In this document: positions 51,791 through 59,636 of the stretch, one piece after another | Layout of the letters: each line of letters opens with the position of its first letter | Position numbering within the stretch: position 1 is the stretch's first letter | Source: Flavihumibacter cheonanensis | GTDB lineage: Bacteria > Bacteroidota > Bacteroidia > Chitinophagales > Chitinophagaceae | Length of the DNA: 64,000 bases | NCBI RefSeq assembly: GCF_022352215.1 | Contig: NZ_JAKRWF010000004.1 | Span: 124,001-188,000 of the forward strand | Direction: 5' to 3' | Notes under the pieces: generated by a model | Databases searched by the model: none | Told to the model about the DNA's origin: nothing | The model's input: only the letters and a program-made list of their open reading frames with translations | Made by a program: the position numbers and the translations under genes

Positions 51791-52201
51791 ATGAAATTGA
51801 TCTTTTCCTTTAAGACCATCCTGATTGGATTTTTGTGTGTTGTTCTATTTACCGGTTGTGACAAAGACGATGATTCCGGTTATCCTAGAAGGGTTTCCAT
51901 TGAGTACAAAATAACCGGACTTTCCGGCGTGAATGGTCCCCTCACATTTGTAAGTTTCACCAACGAAACGGGCGGTAATAATGATTTGGTGAATCAGTCG
52001 TTTCCATTTAGTCGGACAATTACCAGAACATTAAATTCCGGTGACAATGCCACGCTTTCTTTCCGCTATGGTAATGGTTCTGGCGGTACGAATGTTTCCA
52101 TCAAATTGGAAATAATTGTTGACGGTAAAGTGATAAAAACCGAAACGGTTAATAGCAGTACTGCTGTTGTAATTGCAGCAATTGCACACGTTTTCATTTA
52201 A
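51791..52201 (+). CDS. Small lipoprotein of unknown function
   Basis: 136 residues from ATG 51791. Lipobox C23 (LFTGCDKD), then an Asp-rich linker and one beta-sandwich-like domain with RVSIEYKITGLSG and TLSFRYGNGSGGTNVSIKLEI. Resembles other small Bacteroidota lipoproteins of about 130 residues with unknown role. The next gene starts nine bases after its stop. Confidence 0.65.
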   Translation: MKLIFSFKTILIGFLCVVLFTGCDKDDDSGYPRRVSIEYKITGLSGVNGPLTFVSFTNETGGNNDLVNQSFPFSRTITRTLNSGDNATLSFRYGNGSGGTNVSIKLEIIVDGKVIKTETVNSSTAVVIAAIAHVFI

Positions 52202-52210
52202 TAATCCACT

Positions 52211-52705
52211 ATGATAAACCTATCTAATCTCCAGCGTATAATTTATGGAATGCTGGCAGTTTTACTATTTTCCTGTAGTAAATCTGATGACAACAAAAAT
52301 GACGGAAACTATTTTATCCGGGCTAAAGTAAACGGCGAACTGGTTGAATTTAACCAAACAGCCATTGCAAACAAAACCACTAAAACAATCACGGGAACAG
52401 CCTTCCGGAATGTGCAAAATAATTTTCCGTTTTTTAGTTTTGATATAGAATCGGATAATGCAATTTCTGCCGGAACTTTCAGGGAGAGCAATTATTCATA
52501 TATCATGATTTTCCGTTACGGGTTAGGCGTCGATGAGCTTTTTCATTCCCAAATGGGTGAAGAGGAGGATTTTCTGTTTGTTGTCGATCGAATTACCAAC
52601 GAGGTGGTTGAAGGTAGTTTTCAGGGTATTATAAGAAATGCGTATAATTCCAGCCAGTCGCTAAATGTAACAGAGGGTCGTTTTCTATTGAAAGTGGTAC
52701 CCTGA
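52211..52705 (+). CDS. Small lipoprotein (DUF6252-like)
   Basis: 164 residues, lipobox C22 (VLLFSCSKS). The mature part begins NYFIRAKVNGELVEFNQTA, and closes with VEGSFQGIIRN and VTEGRFLLKVVP, a pattern of DUF6252-like lipoproteins ('F-x-A-x-V-N-G...G-x-F-x-G...V-x-x-G-x-F'). Second gene of a likely two-gene operon; role unknown. Confidence 0.65.
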   Translation: MINLSNLQRIIYGMLAVLLFSCSKSDDNKNDGNYFIRAKVNGELVEFNQTAIANKTTKTITGTAFRNVQNNFPFFSFDIESDNAISAGTFRESNYSYIMIFRYGLGVDELFHSQMGEEEDFLFVVDRITNEVVEGSFQGIIRNAYNSSQSLNVTEGRFLLKVVP

Positions 52706-52712
52706 TTAGTCT

Positions 52713-52720
52713 TATTTTTG
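52713..52720 (+). promoter_or_regulatory. Promoter -7 element for the TlpA-like gene
   Basis: TATTTTTG matches TAnnTTTG, seven bases before ATG 52728; possibly a leaderless mRNA. Confidence 0.5.
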
Positions 52721-52727
52721 TTTATTC

Positions 52728-53801
52728 ATGAAAACGCTGTTACTGATATTGTTATCGTATGCGTTACCAGATTACGGGAACTCAGTTCAAAAACGTGCGG
52801 AAATCCTGGGTACTGTAACCGGCTTTGAAGATGGTACCTGGATATATTTTTCCGCTGAGTTTCCTGTTAAGATATTCGATTCAATACAGATCCGTAGTAA
52901 CAAGTTTAAGTATATTTCAACAGTTGAAGCTGATTACCCAATCAATGTAATGGTTCATACAAAGGATTACCGGGATAATAAAAGAATATGGATAGAAACG
53001 ACCCGAATGGAGTTTATCGGATCTAAGGGTGATTTCAATAATTCCGTGGTAAAGAATAGCAGGACTCATACCTTACACGATAATTTTCAAAAACGTATTC
53101 AACCATATTTGTATGAAATAGATAGTTTAAGGAGAAACGTTGGAACCGATGATCCGGCTGTACAATTGAGAATTACTTCCCTTGATTCGAGTATTTACCA
53201 TGAATCAGCTTCATTTATTGCTACCAATCCTAAATCTGTTATTGCCAGTTTTATACTGTTCAATAATCATCGGATCTGGGGAAAAGATAAATCCAGGCCC
53301 TTGTTTAATTTGTTATCCCAAGAAAGCAAAAAAAGTCCTTATGGAATATTAATTGATCAATTTCTAACACTTAATAAGGAAATTAATATTGGTGATAGAT
53401 ACACAGATATCAGGCAGCTATCTCCGGAAGGTAAAATGATAAGTTTATCTGATTATGAAGGAAAATTCATTTTACTGGAGTTCTGGGCCTCCTGGTGTGG
53501 CCCCTGCAGAAAGGAAAATCCATTACTTGTTAAGCTATACAATAAGTACCATGCCAGAGGATTTGAGATTTTTGGGGTCTCTGCTGATGCTGATAAGCTC
53601 AATTGGATCAATGCCATCAAAACTGATCAGTTAAACTGGCCCCAGGTTAGTGAATTAAACGGCGGTAATAATAGTGCTCTGCTCACTTATGGGATTGGAG
53701 AAATTCCTTTCAACTATTTAATTGACAAAGATGGTAAAATTATTGCTCAAAACCTTAGGGGAGCGGCGTTAGAAAAAAGGCTAACTGAAATCTTCAGGTG
53801 A
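52728..53801 (+). CDS. TlpA-like thiol-disulfide oxidoreductase with DUF4369 N-terminal domain
   Basis: 357 residues. N-terminal signal region, a DUF4369-like beta domain (about 25-110: GTVTGFEDGTWIYFSA), a helical linker, then a thioredoxin domain with active site W256-C257-G-P-C260 (EFWASWCGPCRKENP) and EIPFNYLIDKDGKI. Works in the periplasm on disulfides; in Bacteroidota such genes often sit next to sugar-uptake clusters. Converges with the AhpD-like gene. Confidence 0.88.
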   Translation: MKTLLLILLSYALPDYGNSVQKRAEILGTVTGFEDGTWIYFSAEFPVKIFDSIQIRSNKFKYISTVEADYPINVMVHTKDYRDNKRIWIETTRMEFIGSKGDFNNSVVKNSRTHTLHDNFQKRIQPYLYEIDSLRRNVGTDDPAVQLRITSLDSSIYHESASFIATNPKSVIASFILFNNHRIWGKDKSRPLFNLLSQESKKSPYGILIDQFLTLNKEINIGDRYTDIRQLSPEGKMISLSDYEGKFILLEFWASWCGPCRKENPLLVKLYNKYHARGFEIFGVSADADKLNWINAIKTDQLNWPQVSELNGGNNSALLTYGIGEIPFNYLIDKDGKIIAQNLRGAALEKRLTEIFR

Positions 53802-53821
53802 GTTCCAGTTTTTTTATTTCT

Positions 53822-54250
53822 TTACTCCATTATTAAATGGCTACTTATTGCAATTCTATTCCAACAATTGATAGTTATTACTGCCATTACTATTTCAGCG
53901 ATTTGCTTATCATTAAAAAACTGATTTGCTCGACGCAATGTTAATTCTGATAAGCCATTCTGATGAATTAAAGTTATTTCTTCGGTAATGGATAAAACAA
54001 CCTGTTCCTCTTCAGTAAATAAATATTTCGCTTCCCTCCAGGCAGATAAGACTACAATACGCTGAAGTTTTTCCCCGTATTTAAACGCATCCTTCGAATG
54101 CAAATCAATACAATAAGCACATCCATTTATTTGGGAGGCTCTTATTTTGATTAGTTCTTTTAATGATCTTGGAATTGATGTCTGATTAATAAATTGCTCC
54201 AATTCCATCATTGCTTTAATAGCAAACGGTGCATCTGTCCGAATATTCAT
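53822..54250 (-). CDS. Carboxymuconolactone decarboxylase/AhpD-like protein
   Basis: 142 residues, all-helical. The redox site CxxC is C44-x-x-C47 with H51 (NGCAYCIDLHSKDA), followed by FTEEEQVVLSITEEITL. Members act as alkylhydroperoxidase or related thiol enzymes. The Crp-type regulator gene lies directly upstream on the same strand (80 bases) and may control it. Confidence 0.88.
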   Translation of the reverse strand: MNIRTDAPFAIKAMMELEQFINQTSIPRSLKELIKIRASQINGCAYCIDLHSKDAFKYGEKLQRIVVLSAWREAKYLFTEEEQVVLSITEEITLIHQNGLSELTLRRANQFFNDKQIAEIVMAVITINCWNRIAISSHLIME

Positions 54251-54329
54251 ATTTCCTGTTTTGTATTTTTAGCTTCTACTATTTCAGTACAAAAATGAAA
54301 ATATTTCGGACTAATATTCTTAAACCAGT

Positions 54330-54905
54330 TTAAGAAATCCTTTTCTTTCGGATTTCGCTTAAATATTCAGGAGTAAACCCGAGATAGGAGGCAATTAGGT
54401 ATTGTGGTACCCGTTGAACAAATTCCGGATGCTTTTTCAGGAGATTGAAATAAAATTCTTCTTTTGTTAATGAGTAAAGATACTTAATACGTAATTGTGC
54501 AGCTGCATACGCTCGCTGATACACAAACCTGAAATACCGTTCCATTACTGGAAATGCGGAGACTAAGTTTTCCTGGTTTTCCTTGCTAATATAGAGCAAT
54601 TCAGATTTCTCAACTGCCTGTATAAAAAAGTTGGAAACCTGTTTATGTTCAAACGCCAGATTATCGGTCAACCACCAGGTTTCAATGGCGAATTCAGTTG
54701 TTTGCTCTACTCCTTTTTCAGTAATAAAAAATTTTCGCAATAGACCAGTTTCAACAAAATAATGGTAGCGGCAAATTTGTCCCCCTTCTAATAAATTCTT
54801 TTTTTTAGATATTTTCATAGAATGAAAAAAGCTCATTATCCCTTTGAATTCTTCATCTCTAAGAAGGACAAATTTTTCTATATGTTTTCTGAATATTTCA
54901 GACAT
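54330..54905 (-). CDS. Crp/Fnr family transcriptional regulator
   Basis: 191 residues: an N-terminal cyclic-nucleotide-binding-like beta-roll (GGQICRYHYFVETGLLRKFF, KGVEQTTEFAIETWW), a long dimer helix (FRFVYQRAYAAAQLRIKYL) and a C-terminal winged helix with PQYLIASYLGFTPEYLSEIRKK as recognition part. No Fnr cysteines; the ligand is unknown. It is upstream of the AhpD-like gene and divergent from GH3, 112 bases away, so could regulate either. Confidence 0.88.
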   Translation of the reverse strand: MSEIFRKHIEKFVLLRDEEFKGIMSFFHSMKISKKKNLLEGGQICRYHYFVETGLLRKFFITEKGVEQTTEFAIETWWLTDNLAFEHKQVSNFFIQAVEKSELLYISKENQENLVSAFPVMERYFRFVYQRAYAAAQLRIKYLYSLTKEEFYFNLLKKHPEFVQRVPQYLIASYLGFTPEYLSEIRKKRIS

Positions 54906-54987
54906 CTGATCGCTTTTATATCAAAATTCGGATAAAATCGAATCCTTTAATGATAGAAATGAATAGTGGTTCTGAATATCTATACGC

Positions 54988-54995
54988 TAGTTTTG
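54988..54995 (+). promoter_or_regulatory. Promoter -7 element for GH3 gene
   Basis: TAGTTTTG matches TAnnTTTG, 22 bases before ATG 55018. Confidence 0.55.
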
Positions 54996-55017
54996 GTTAA
55001 TATTTATTTTTTTCCAA

Positions 55018-57357
55018 ATGATTAATAGAATAATATCTGTTGCTTTTTATGTTATAGTTAATTCTGCACTATTTGGTCAGTCTACACTTCCTTATAAAAA
55101 TCCAAAACTTTCCGCCTCCCAACGCACCGCTGATTTACTTAAGCGTATGACCGTGGAAGAGAAAATCGGTCAATTGCTTTGTCCCATGGGTTGGGAAATG
55201 TGGGAGAAAAAGGGCAATGAGGTCAATTATTCTCCCAAATTCAAACAGCTGATTGATTCCTCTTATGTAGGTGCCTTCTGGGGAGTATACCGCGCGGATC
55301 CCTGGACTAAAAAAACACTGGAGACCGGGCTCAATCCGGAATTAGCTGCCAAAGCAGGTAACGCCCTGCAAAAATATGTGATGGAGCATTCGCGGTTGGG
55401 GATTCCTATCTTCCTGGCTGAAGAATCACCACATGGACATATGGCCATTGGAACCACCGTATTTCCAACCGGAATTGGTTTGGCATCCACCTGGAATCCT
55501 GCATTGGTGGAAAGCGCTGCAAGAGTAATGGCCAAAGAAATTCGCCTGCAGGGTGGACATATCAGCTATGGCCCGGTGATGGATCTCTCACGTGATCCGC
55601 GGTGGTCGAGAGTAGAAGAAAGCTTTGGAGAAGATCCGGTATTAACTGCCGCTATGGGTGTAGCTGCAGTGAAAGGAGGCGGTGGTGGTGATCTCTCCAA
55701 ACCCTCCAGCGTGATCTCCACCCTTAAACATTTTATCGCTTATGGTATACCCGAGGGTGGGCATAATGGAAATACCACAATACTCGGTCAGCGTGAACTC
55801 CATGAAAACTTTCTGCCACCCTTTCAGCAAGCAGTGAAGGCAGGAGCTCTTTCCATTATGACTGCTTATAATTCCATAGATGGGATACCCTGTACGAGCA
55901 ATGAATACCTGTACCGCGACTTATTAAAATCGCAATGGGGTTTTCGTGGTTTTGTGGTGTCGGATTTGTTCAGTATAGACGGATTGGCGGGTAGTCATCG
56001 CGTTGCAAAAGATATCCGGGAAGCAGGTGAATTGGCACTGAAGGCCGGTGTGGATATGGATTTGGGCGCCAATGCATTCGCTAAGATGAAACAATCTGTA
56101 GCGGAAGGAAAGGTTTCGATAAAGCAACTAGACGAAGCCGTTAGCAGGGTTCTAAAACTGAAATTTGAAATGGGATTATTTGAAAATCCCTATGTCAATC
56201 CACAACTGGCAAAAGCACAGGTGCGAACAAATGAATCTATTGTCATTGCAAGAGAAACTGCGCGTCAGTCTATCATCCTGCTCGAGAATAAAAACAATAT
56301 CCTTCCATTGAAAAAGACAATTTCCCGGATTGCGGTTATTGGTCCCAATGCTGATAATCAATACAACCAATTAGGCGATTATACAGCGCCGCAGGAGTCT
56401 GAAAATATAATTACGGTATATGAGGGTATAAAAACAAAATTTCCAGCTGCAACAATAAACTATGTAAAGGGTGTTGGCATTCGGGATACGCTTAACACCG
56501 ATATTCCTGCTGCCATACAGGCTGCCAAAAATGCGGAAGTTGCCATTGTGGTAGTTGGAGGTTCCAGTGCAAGAGATTTTCAAACCAATTACCAGGAAAC
56601 TGGTGCTGCCATTGCTGATACCAAATCTGTTCAGGATATTGAAAGTGGAGAAGGTTTCGATAGAGCTACATTAAACTTACTGGGAAAACAACAAGAGTTG
56701 TTGGAAGCAATAAAAGCAACCGGCACGCCTGTAATTGTAGTTTATATCCAGGGTCGTCCATTGGAAATGAACTGGGCAGCTGCTCATGCGGATGCCTTAT
56801 TATGTGCCTGGTATCCCGGACAGGAAGGTGGTACAGCCATCGCGGAAATTATTAAAGGGGATATCAATCCTTCCGGTAAGCTGCCAATATCGGTTCCAAA
56901 ATCAGTGGGCCAAATACCTGTTTACTACAATAAAAAAAATCCACGTGGGCATGATTATGTAGAGCTGAGTTCAGCGCCCTTATATCCTTTCGGTTATGGC
57001 AGGAGCTACACGAGTTTTGAATACAGTCAATTGAATGTTCAATCAATCGGCGTTCATCGTTTTGAAGTCAGCTTTATTGTAAAAAATACCGGAATGTTTG
57101 ATGGGACGGAGGTAGTGCAATTGTACCTGCGGGATGAGCTGGCTTCTGTGGTACAACCCAACAAACAACTGAAACAATTTCAACGGATAGCTCTAAAAGC
57201 CGGCGAACAAAGAGCCATTCGGTTTACCCTGGGGCAGGAAGACCTTAGCCTAATTGATCAAAATATGAAACCTAAAGTGGAGGCTGGAGAATTTACCGTA
57301 ATGATCGGCGGATCCTCTTCCGAACTACCATTGAAAGCAACCTTCCGTGTGCAATAA
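55018..57357 (+). CDS. GH3 beta-glucosidase/beta-xylosidase family enzyme
   Basis: 779 residues with a signal peptide (to about LFGQ). N-terminal TIM barrel: RMTVEEKIGQL, YGPVMDLSRDPRWSRVEESFGEDP, TLKHFIAYG; nucleophile D316 in VVSDLFSIDG. Then the alpha/beta sandwich (AVIGPNADNQYNQLGDYTAP, PVIVVYIQGRPLEMNWA) and C-terminal fibronectin-like domain (YPFGYGRSYTSFEYS). Removes terminal beta-linked sugars; the exact sugar is unclear because the region after SD is LFS instead of the common WGS/YGA. Confidence 0.93.
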   Translation: MINRIISVAFYVIVNSALFGQSTLPYKNPKLSASQRTADLLKRMTVEEKIGQLLCPMGWEMWEKKGNEVNYSPKFKQLIDSSYVGAFWGVYRADPWTKKTLETGLNPELAAKAGNALQKYVMEHSRLGIPIFLAEESPHGHMAIGTTVFPTGIGLASTWNPALVESAARVMAKEIRLQGGHISYGPVMDLSRDPRWSRVEESFGEDPVLTAAMGVAAVKGGGGGDLSKPSSVISTLKHFIAYGIPEGGHNGNTTILGQRELHENFLPPFQQAVKAGALSIMTAYNSIDGIPCTSNEYLYRDLLKSQWGFRGFVVSDLFSIDGLAGSHRVAKDIREAGELALKAGVDMDLGANAFAKMKQSVAEGKVSIKQLDEAVSRVLKLKFEMGLFENPYVNPQLAKAQVRTNESIVIARETARQSIILLENKNNILPLKKTISRIAVIGPNADNQYNQLGDYTAPQESENIITVYEGIKTKFPAATINYVKGVGIRDTLNTDIPAAIQAAKNAEVAIVVVGGSSARDFQTNYQETGAAIADTKSVQDIESGEGFDRATLNLLGKQQELLEAIKATGTPVIVVYIQGRPLEMNWAAAHADALLCAWYPGQEGGTAIAEIIKGDINPSGKLPISVPKSVGQIPVYYNKKNPRGHDYVELSSAPLYPFGYGRSYTSFEYSQLNVQSIGVHRFEVSFIVKNTGMFDGTEVVQLYLRDELASVVQPNKQLKQFQRIALKAGEQRAIRFTLGQEDLSLIDQNMKPKVEAGEFTVMIGGSSSELPLKATFRVQ

Positions 57358-57360
57358 AAT

Positions 57361-58641
57361 TTAAAAATCACGCATCAGGTTAAAGGTGCCCACCAGTTTA
57401 CTTGATCCCAGGTATTCTCCATTGCCACTCTCGGTATTGGTTCTGCCTGCTTCCTGGATAAGAAGTGTACCACTTATTTTCTGACCAACTGATCCGGCTT
57501 TGGTAATGATGATGTCTCCCGAACTTACCGTGCGACCGTCATTAAAGAAACTCTGAAATGCCTGTTGAGGTGAAATACCAGTTGGTTCAAAAAGGAACAT
57601 GGTGTTTTCTTCATTCCAGGAGTAGGTGCCGGTTGCATTTTGTTTCCAGGTCATACTACCCATGCCATCGGATCCCTCCCAGGACATGCCCATGCTTCCA
57701 TCGTTATCCATACCGAGTTCTACCTGTGCATCATTAAAAAGGTATTGTGTGTTGCCAATCCAGATACTTAATCCGGTAACATCTGTTTGCACAAATACTT
57801 TCGCACTGAGTGGTTTTGGTGAGCTTTTCATATAAAAAAGAATTGTAGCAGGATTGATTTCAGGCAACTCGAAATCAGCAGTTTTATAAACTGCAGAACT
57901 ACCGTTTGGCTGAAGTGTTCCGATACCTTCTCCCTCAGCAAGTAATATCCAACGGTCTGCCAGTGCAGGGTCCAGAAGATATTCCTCCGTCATTGCCACC
58001 GGGCTGGCACCTGTGCGGAAGAAATCGCAGATATCTGTTTGTGGGGCTATTACAATTGTTCCAACAGCTTCCAGCTCTATTTCTGACCGGGGTCTTAAGG
58101 TGCTGAAAGCAGGGGTAAGCTTTACAGGGGTAACAAGTGCAACATCTCCTGCTCTCAGGCCAATGGAAACAACCTGCTGTGCCAGATTAATGGTACGACC
58201 AGTGTGCATCCACCATACGCCTATCGAGTCCTGAACAGATAACGATAAGGTACATTCCGGATTTATTCCAATGGAATCAAGCAGGTCCCGGTAAGAATAG
58301 TTGATCGTTACTGGTGCATTTAACTCTGTATTGGTTGAAATTCTGAAAGCAGGTCCGATTGAACCCGGACTGGTATTGGAAATTTCCTGAACTGTTAAAA
58401 TGGTTCCGGTAGCTGCCGCGCCTGCCGGAACATCGACTATGATAGGTTGGTTAGTTACTGAGAAGCTTCCCCCATTCGGACTTAGTGAAATGTTCGTGGC
58501 GGCACCAATTGCCTGTCCTTTATTTCGAACCGCAATCCCAGGTTGATCACTCATGCCCTGATCAGGTTTAGTACAACTTATAGATGCTATGCATACAATG
58601 CTTGATATTACTAAAGGCAATACGGATTTTGTCAGGTTCAT
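57361..58641 (-). CDS. Lipoprotein with ZU5-like domain
   Basis: 426 residues from ATG 58641. Lipobox C23 (ASISCTKP). An N-terminal ZU5-like segment covers about 50-150 (LSPNGGSFSV, IIVDVPAGAAATGTIL, SPGSIGPAFRIS, NAPVTINYSYRD); the C-terminal half has a lipocalin-like or beta-rich domain with repeated GMSWEGSDGMGSMTW strands. Function unknown. It converges with GH3 (three bases apart) and has a predicted promoter at 58671-58678 and a palindrome farther upstream. Confidence 0.7.
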   Translation of the reverse strand: MNLTKSVLPLVISSIVCIASISCTKPDQGMSDQPGIAVRNKGQAIGAATNISLSPNGGSFSVTNQPIIVDVPAGAAATGTILTVQEISNTSPGSIGPAFRISTNTELNAPVTINYSYRDLLDSIGINPECTLSLSVQDSIGVWWMHTGRTINLAQQVVSIGLRAGDVALVTPVKLTPAFSTLRPRSEIELEAVGTIVIAPQTDICDFFRTGASPVAMTEEYLLDPALADRWILLAEGEGIGTLQPNGSSAVYKTADFELPEINPATILFYMKSSPKPLSAKVFVQTDVTGLSIWIGNTQYLFNDAQVELGMDNDGSMGMSWEGSDGMGSMTWKQNATGTYSWNEENTMFLFEPTGISPQQAFQSFFNDGRTVSSGDIIITKAGSVGQKISGTLLIQEAGRTNTESGNGEYLGSSKLVGTFNLMRDF

Positions 58642-58670
58642 GGTAAAATGAATATAATTTAGTTTTGGGG

Positions 58671-58678
58671 CAAAACTA
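58671..58678 (-). promoter_or_regulatory. Promoter -7 element for the ZU5-like lipoprotein gene
   Basis: TAGTTTTG on the minus strand, 29 bases before ATG 58641. Confidence 0.55.
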
Positions 58679-58698
58679 GTCACTGTCTATACAGGGAA

Positions 58699-58720
58699 AA
58701 ATACCTAGTGCTAGGTATTT
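58699..58720. promoter_or_regulatory. Near-perfect 22-bp palindrome, possible LuxR-type operator
   Basis: AAATACCTAG, TG, CTAGGTATTT: ten-base perfect arms, two-base centre. Its centre is about 44 bases upstream of the predicted transcription start of the lipoprotein gene, the classic distance for an activator site, and 22 bases past the LuxR-type gene. Alternative: terminator for that gene, since TTTCCC follows on the minus strand. Confidence 0.5.
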
Positions 58721-58731
58721 AATTGCCTCAA

Positions 58732-59493
58732 CTACAACCATCCATTATTAATCGTTCTACTGATAAGCTCAACTGTAGATTCTGCACCAGATTTAGCTAA
58801 GATGTTTTTTCTGTGCGTATTTACTGTATGGATACTAATAAAAAGGCTAGCTGCAATTTGCTCTGTTTTATACCCTTCAATGATCAGCCGAAGGATTTCC
58901 AGTTCCCTCTTTGTAAAAGGATTATTGCCTGCTCTGAATAGTTCTGGTGCTTTTACATCAATGTAGGAAGGCTCTCCATCAATTCCAATAAATGAAAGAG
59001 ATGGTTTTCCCGTTTGTTTTATATGATTGATATTAGTATGAACTACCAGCGTTTTATAAAAATTCTTTTGATCATCGTAATTGATTAAAATGGATTGATG
59101 AAGAATACGGATATAGTTACCCTCGCTGTTTTTTAATCGGAAATCATATTGCACTTTATATTTGGCCATTTTCTCAACAGGCAAATTCCTTAAAAACTGA
59201 ACAGCCGCGTGTTCGAAATTTAAAAAATAAGGATGATCATCCGGATGGATATTATTCATGAAGTCCTTTACACCAAATGAGGTTGGAAAACCCAGTACCT
59301 GCTGAATAGAAGGGCTCATCAATTCTATTTCAGTATTGGTGAAATCAAAAACAAAAGAATAAAAATCCCCTATCTGTAAAAACCGAAATAAATTTTTGTA
59401 GTGGTCAGACTGGATAGAGTAGCTGCTTCCGGCCTGAGACGGACCGATCTCTTCCCAAAGGATAACAGCATTGGAAAGAAATGCCTCACTCAT
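58732..59493 (-). CDS. PAS-LuxR family transcriptional regulator
   Basis: 253 residues. The middle has a PAS-like sensor (IELMSPSIQQVLGFP, MNNIHPDDHPYF, YDFRLKNSEGNYIRILHQS), and the C terminus a LuxR-type helix-turn-helix: NPFTKRELEILRLIIEGYKTE (about 193-213) then SLFISIHTVNTHRKNILAK. No receiver domain, so not a classical response regulator. Its signal is unknown. It lies among glycosidase genes and directly upstream of a lipoprotein gene whose promoter has a palindrome. Confidence 0.9.
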   Translation of the reverse strand: MSEAFLSNAVILWEEIGPSQAGSSYSIQSDHYKNLFRFLQIGDFYSFVFDFTNTEIELMSPSIQQVLGFPTSFGVKDFMNNIHPDDHPYFLNFEHAAVQFLRNLPVEKMAKYKVQYDFRLKNSEGNYIRILHQSILINYDDQKNFYKTLVVHTNINHIKQTGKPSLSFIGIDGEPSYIDVKAPELFRAGNNPFTKRELEILRLIIEGYKTEQIAASLFISIHTVNTHRKNILAKSGAESTVELISRTINNGWL

Positions 59494-59636
59494 TTTTTAT
59501 AGCAAATAAGGACATGTTTTTTGACATGGGTCCAGATATTTTACCGGATCTGCATTCTTCTTTATTAACGGTCAAATATGCTTATATATGAACAGTGCTT
59601 GTCTGGTTAAGAATCACCGGGTATCTTTAGAATAGC

